Below are positions 33,619 through 34,695 of a stretch of DNA of 34,695 nucleotides, piece by piece. Below the pieces are notes generated by a model that worked only from the letters and a program-made list of their open reading frames with translations, made no database searches and had not been told where the DNA came from. The translations under genes and the position numbers were made by a program. The DNA is taken from NCBI GenBank assembly GCA_013289475.1, contig JABCZW010000024.1, positions 1 through 34,695 on the forward strand, read 5' to 3'. The stretch is from Bacteroidota bacterium (GTDB lineage Bacteria > Bacteroidota > Bacteroidia > JABEUT01). How positions within the stretch are numbered: position 1 is the stretch's first letter; each line of letters begins with the position of its first letter.

Positions 33619-34110
33619 TCAATGCTCATCAGCACTTGGTCCATAACTGGCAGGAATAGGCACATTCAACAAGCGTAAAAATACACCCATTTGTGCACGG
33701 TGGTGAACAATTTGGGAAAAAGTCATACGTATTACATCCCCTTTTGAAGCTGTATAATAAATGTCTTTTCCGCTGCGCATTACCCATTCTTTTCCCATAA
33801 TATCATCCTTTGCTTTTTCCAGGTCTGTTTTAGCGCCGGCTAAAGCTTTTTCAAGTATTGCCAATACTTCCTTATTGGTTTTTACTTCTTTAGGTGCATA
33901 AGGAATCTTTGCAAAATCAAGCTCGTCAGAGTTTATAGCCATGCTTACCCATTCAGGTAATTCGGCAATGTGGCAGGCCAATTGCCTTACACTCATACTT
34001 TTTGTGTGCGGCTTCCAGTCATACTTGTCTTCCGGTATACGCGATAACATCTTGCGGGTAGTTTCGGCCTCCTGGGCCATTTCTTTCAGGAACATTTCTG
34101 TCATTTTCAT
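33619..34110 (-). CDS. DinB-like (DinB/YfiT) metal-binding protein
   Basis: The 163-residue protein is a four-helix-bundle DinB/YfiT family member, unrelated to the polymerase DinB. Family members carry a divalent metal, usually on a histidine triad, and many act as thiol-dependent transferases. His47 (ACHIAELPEW) and His137 (VHHRAQ) fit two ligands, but the position expected for the third His (133) is Gln, and His136 could substitute. The C-terminal PIPASYGPSADEH is characteristic of the Bacteroidetes subgroup. A TGACA-N6-TGTCA repeat precedes it and the WYL regulator gene lies upstream, so transcriptional control by that regulator is likely. Confidence 0.88.
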   Translation of the reverse strand: MKMTEMFLKEMAQEAETTRKMLSRIPEDKYDWKPHTKSMSVRQLACHIAELPEWVSMAINSDELDFAKIPYAPKEVKTNKEVLAILEKALAGAKTDLEKAKDDIMGKEWVMRSGKDIYYTASKGDVIRMTFSQIVHHRAQMGVFLRLLNVPIPASYGPSADEH

Positions 34111-34152
34111 AGTGTTAGTTTTTTAATTTAATACAAACTAACTACCACCGAG

Positions 34153-34168
34153 TGACAACCCTATGTCA
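34153..34168 (-). promoter_or_regulatory. Candidate operator, TGACA-N6-TGTCA
   Basis: A 16-bp inverted repeat with 5-bp arms lies in the 70-bp gap between the WYL regulator and the DinB-like gene, 43 bp before the latter's ATG. On the minus strand a TTG overlaps its distal arm and could be the -33 box. It is the natural candidate for WYL regulator binding, but this is unproven. Confidence 0.45.
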
Positions 34169-34180
34169 GTAGTCCAAAAA

Positions 34181-34695
34181 TTATTTTTGTTTTTTGGCTA
34201 TTGTGGTAGCCAACTGTTTTATTTTGGCCTTGAGATTAGTCGGGCTGATGATCTCTGCCTGGTCGCCAAACATCATATACCAGCGGGAAAAACCTTCAAT
34301 AGATGATGTTAAAAAGGTCATTTCAACTTTGTCTTTTATTTCTTTTTGCGAAACAAAGCCATTGTAATATACCTGGTCGCCGAAGTGCCGCATTATTTTC
34401 TTATCTACCCTCATAACTACAGTATATAATGCTTCTTCTTTAGAAACTTTCTTTAAGAATGATTTCAGTTCGGGATGCTCTTTTTCAAATGTTTGAGTGG
34501 TAGGCGAAATGTGAGATATACGGTCGATCCTGAAATTGCGGTAATCTTTCCGCAAGTGGCAATATGCAACCAGGTGCCAGTAATTGCGCATAAAAAAAAT
34601 ACCTACGGGTTCAACATTTCTTTTAGTTTTCTCCTGACTGTGGTTGGCAAAGTATTCAATAGAAAGAATGGTTTTTTCAATTATGCTTTTTAAAA
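34181..34695 (-). CDS. WYL-domain transcriptional regulator, C-terminal part (5' end outside window)
   Basis: The frame is open to the window edge, so the N-terminal DNA-binding domain is missing. An internal ATG at 34591 is not the start: residues encoded upstream of it (KTKRNVEPVGIFF) belong to the WYL domain. The visible 171 residues contain the WYL core PVGIFFMRNYWHLVAYCHLR followed by YRNFRIDRI, and a C-terminal WCX-like extension with FSRWYMMFGDQAEIISP. Proteins of this class (YafY, PafBC-like) sense nucleic-acid fragments or other ligands and control stress genes. The next gene downstream on the same strand encodes a DinB-like protein, and an inverted repeat lies between them. Confidence 0.9.
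   Translation of the reverse strand, partial: LKSIIEKTILSIEYFANHSQEKTKRNVEPVGIFFMRNYWHLVAYCHLRKDYRNFRIDRISHISPTTQTFEKEHPELKSFLKKVSKEEALYTVVMRVDKKIMRHFGDQVYYNGFVSQKEIKDKVEMTFLTSSIEGFSRWYMMFGDQAEIISPTNLKAKIKQLATTIAKKQK

Noticed and set aside
1..34695. CRISPR array, prophage, insertion sequence or toxin-antitoxin pair
   Set aside because: No regularly spaced repeats, cas genes, transposase, phage structural genes or typical toxin-antitoxin families were found.

Overview
The window comes from a Bacteroidetes chromosome, most likely the Sphingobacteriia/Chitinophagia side of the phylum. The evidence is two proteins with C-terminal type IX secretion (PorSS) sorting domains, promoters of the Bacteroidetes form TTTG-N17..19-TAnnTTTG, weak or absent Shine-Dalgarno sequences, A+T-rich DNA, and typical gene families (SpoIIE phosphatase with TPRs, WYL regulator, DinB-like protein, Mrp without its CxxC). 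No plasmid, prophage, transposase or CRISPR array is visible. The species cannot be named from the sequence.

Layout. 1-2230: the tail of a secreted T9SS protein, mrp, an 83-bp dispersed-repeat-like element, and an alkyltransferase-like gene. 2308-5118: a tight operon of a small unknown protein, a sodium:solute symporter and a patatin-like lipase. 5115-8516: an FMN reductase, a 700-residue T9SS-exported protein with an uncharacterised N-terminal module, and a small exported protein. 8559-11683: a MATE exporter overlapping a lipoprotein flavin oxidase, behind tRNA-Arg(TCT) and tRNA-Pro(TGG), with a promoter in front of tRNA-Pro. 11804-20983: a surface-glycan locus. Eight minus-strand genes (Wzm-like permease, Wzt-like ATPase, two methyltransferases, four glycosyltransferases including an alpha-1,2-fucosyltransferase) form one operon and face a single plus-strand glycosyltransferase. 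21108-23820: an exported beta-propeller/PA14 protein with a DUF2252 protein. 23821-26682: a TPR/SpoIIE phosphatase, a three-layer nested palindrome, a perfect-palindrome terminator and a tiny exported lysine-rich protein. 27032-31957: an S24/LexA-like regulator, then recA in an overlapping operon with a TPR lipoprotein, a fumarylacetoacetase-family hydrolase and saccharopine dehydrogenase. 31965-34695: a WYL regulator (cut by the window edge), DinB-like, SRPBCC and MpaB-like oxygenase genes, with an inverted repeat in front of dinB-like.

How the genes work together. The glycan operon looks like an ABC-transporter-dependent O-antigen or capsule system: glycosyltransferases build a fucose-containing chain on the cytoplasmic side, the methyltransferases may modify or cap it, and Wzm/Wzt export it. 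The S24 regulator beside recA is a candidate DNA-damage repressor. The WYL/DinB/SRPBCC/MpaB block looks like a small stress-response transcription unit. All six convergent gene pairs have 3' ends that abut or overlap, so intergenic terminators are nearly absent.

No wholly new system is proven here. The best leads are the nested palindrome at 26236-26428, the lysine-rich mini-protein unit, the candidate operators of the S24 and WYL regulators, the unknown module of the 700-residue T9SS protein, and the flavin-oxidase lipoprotein/MATE pair.
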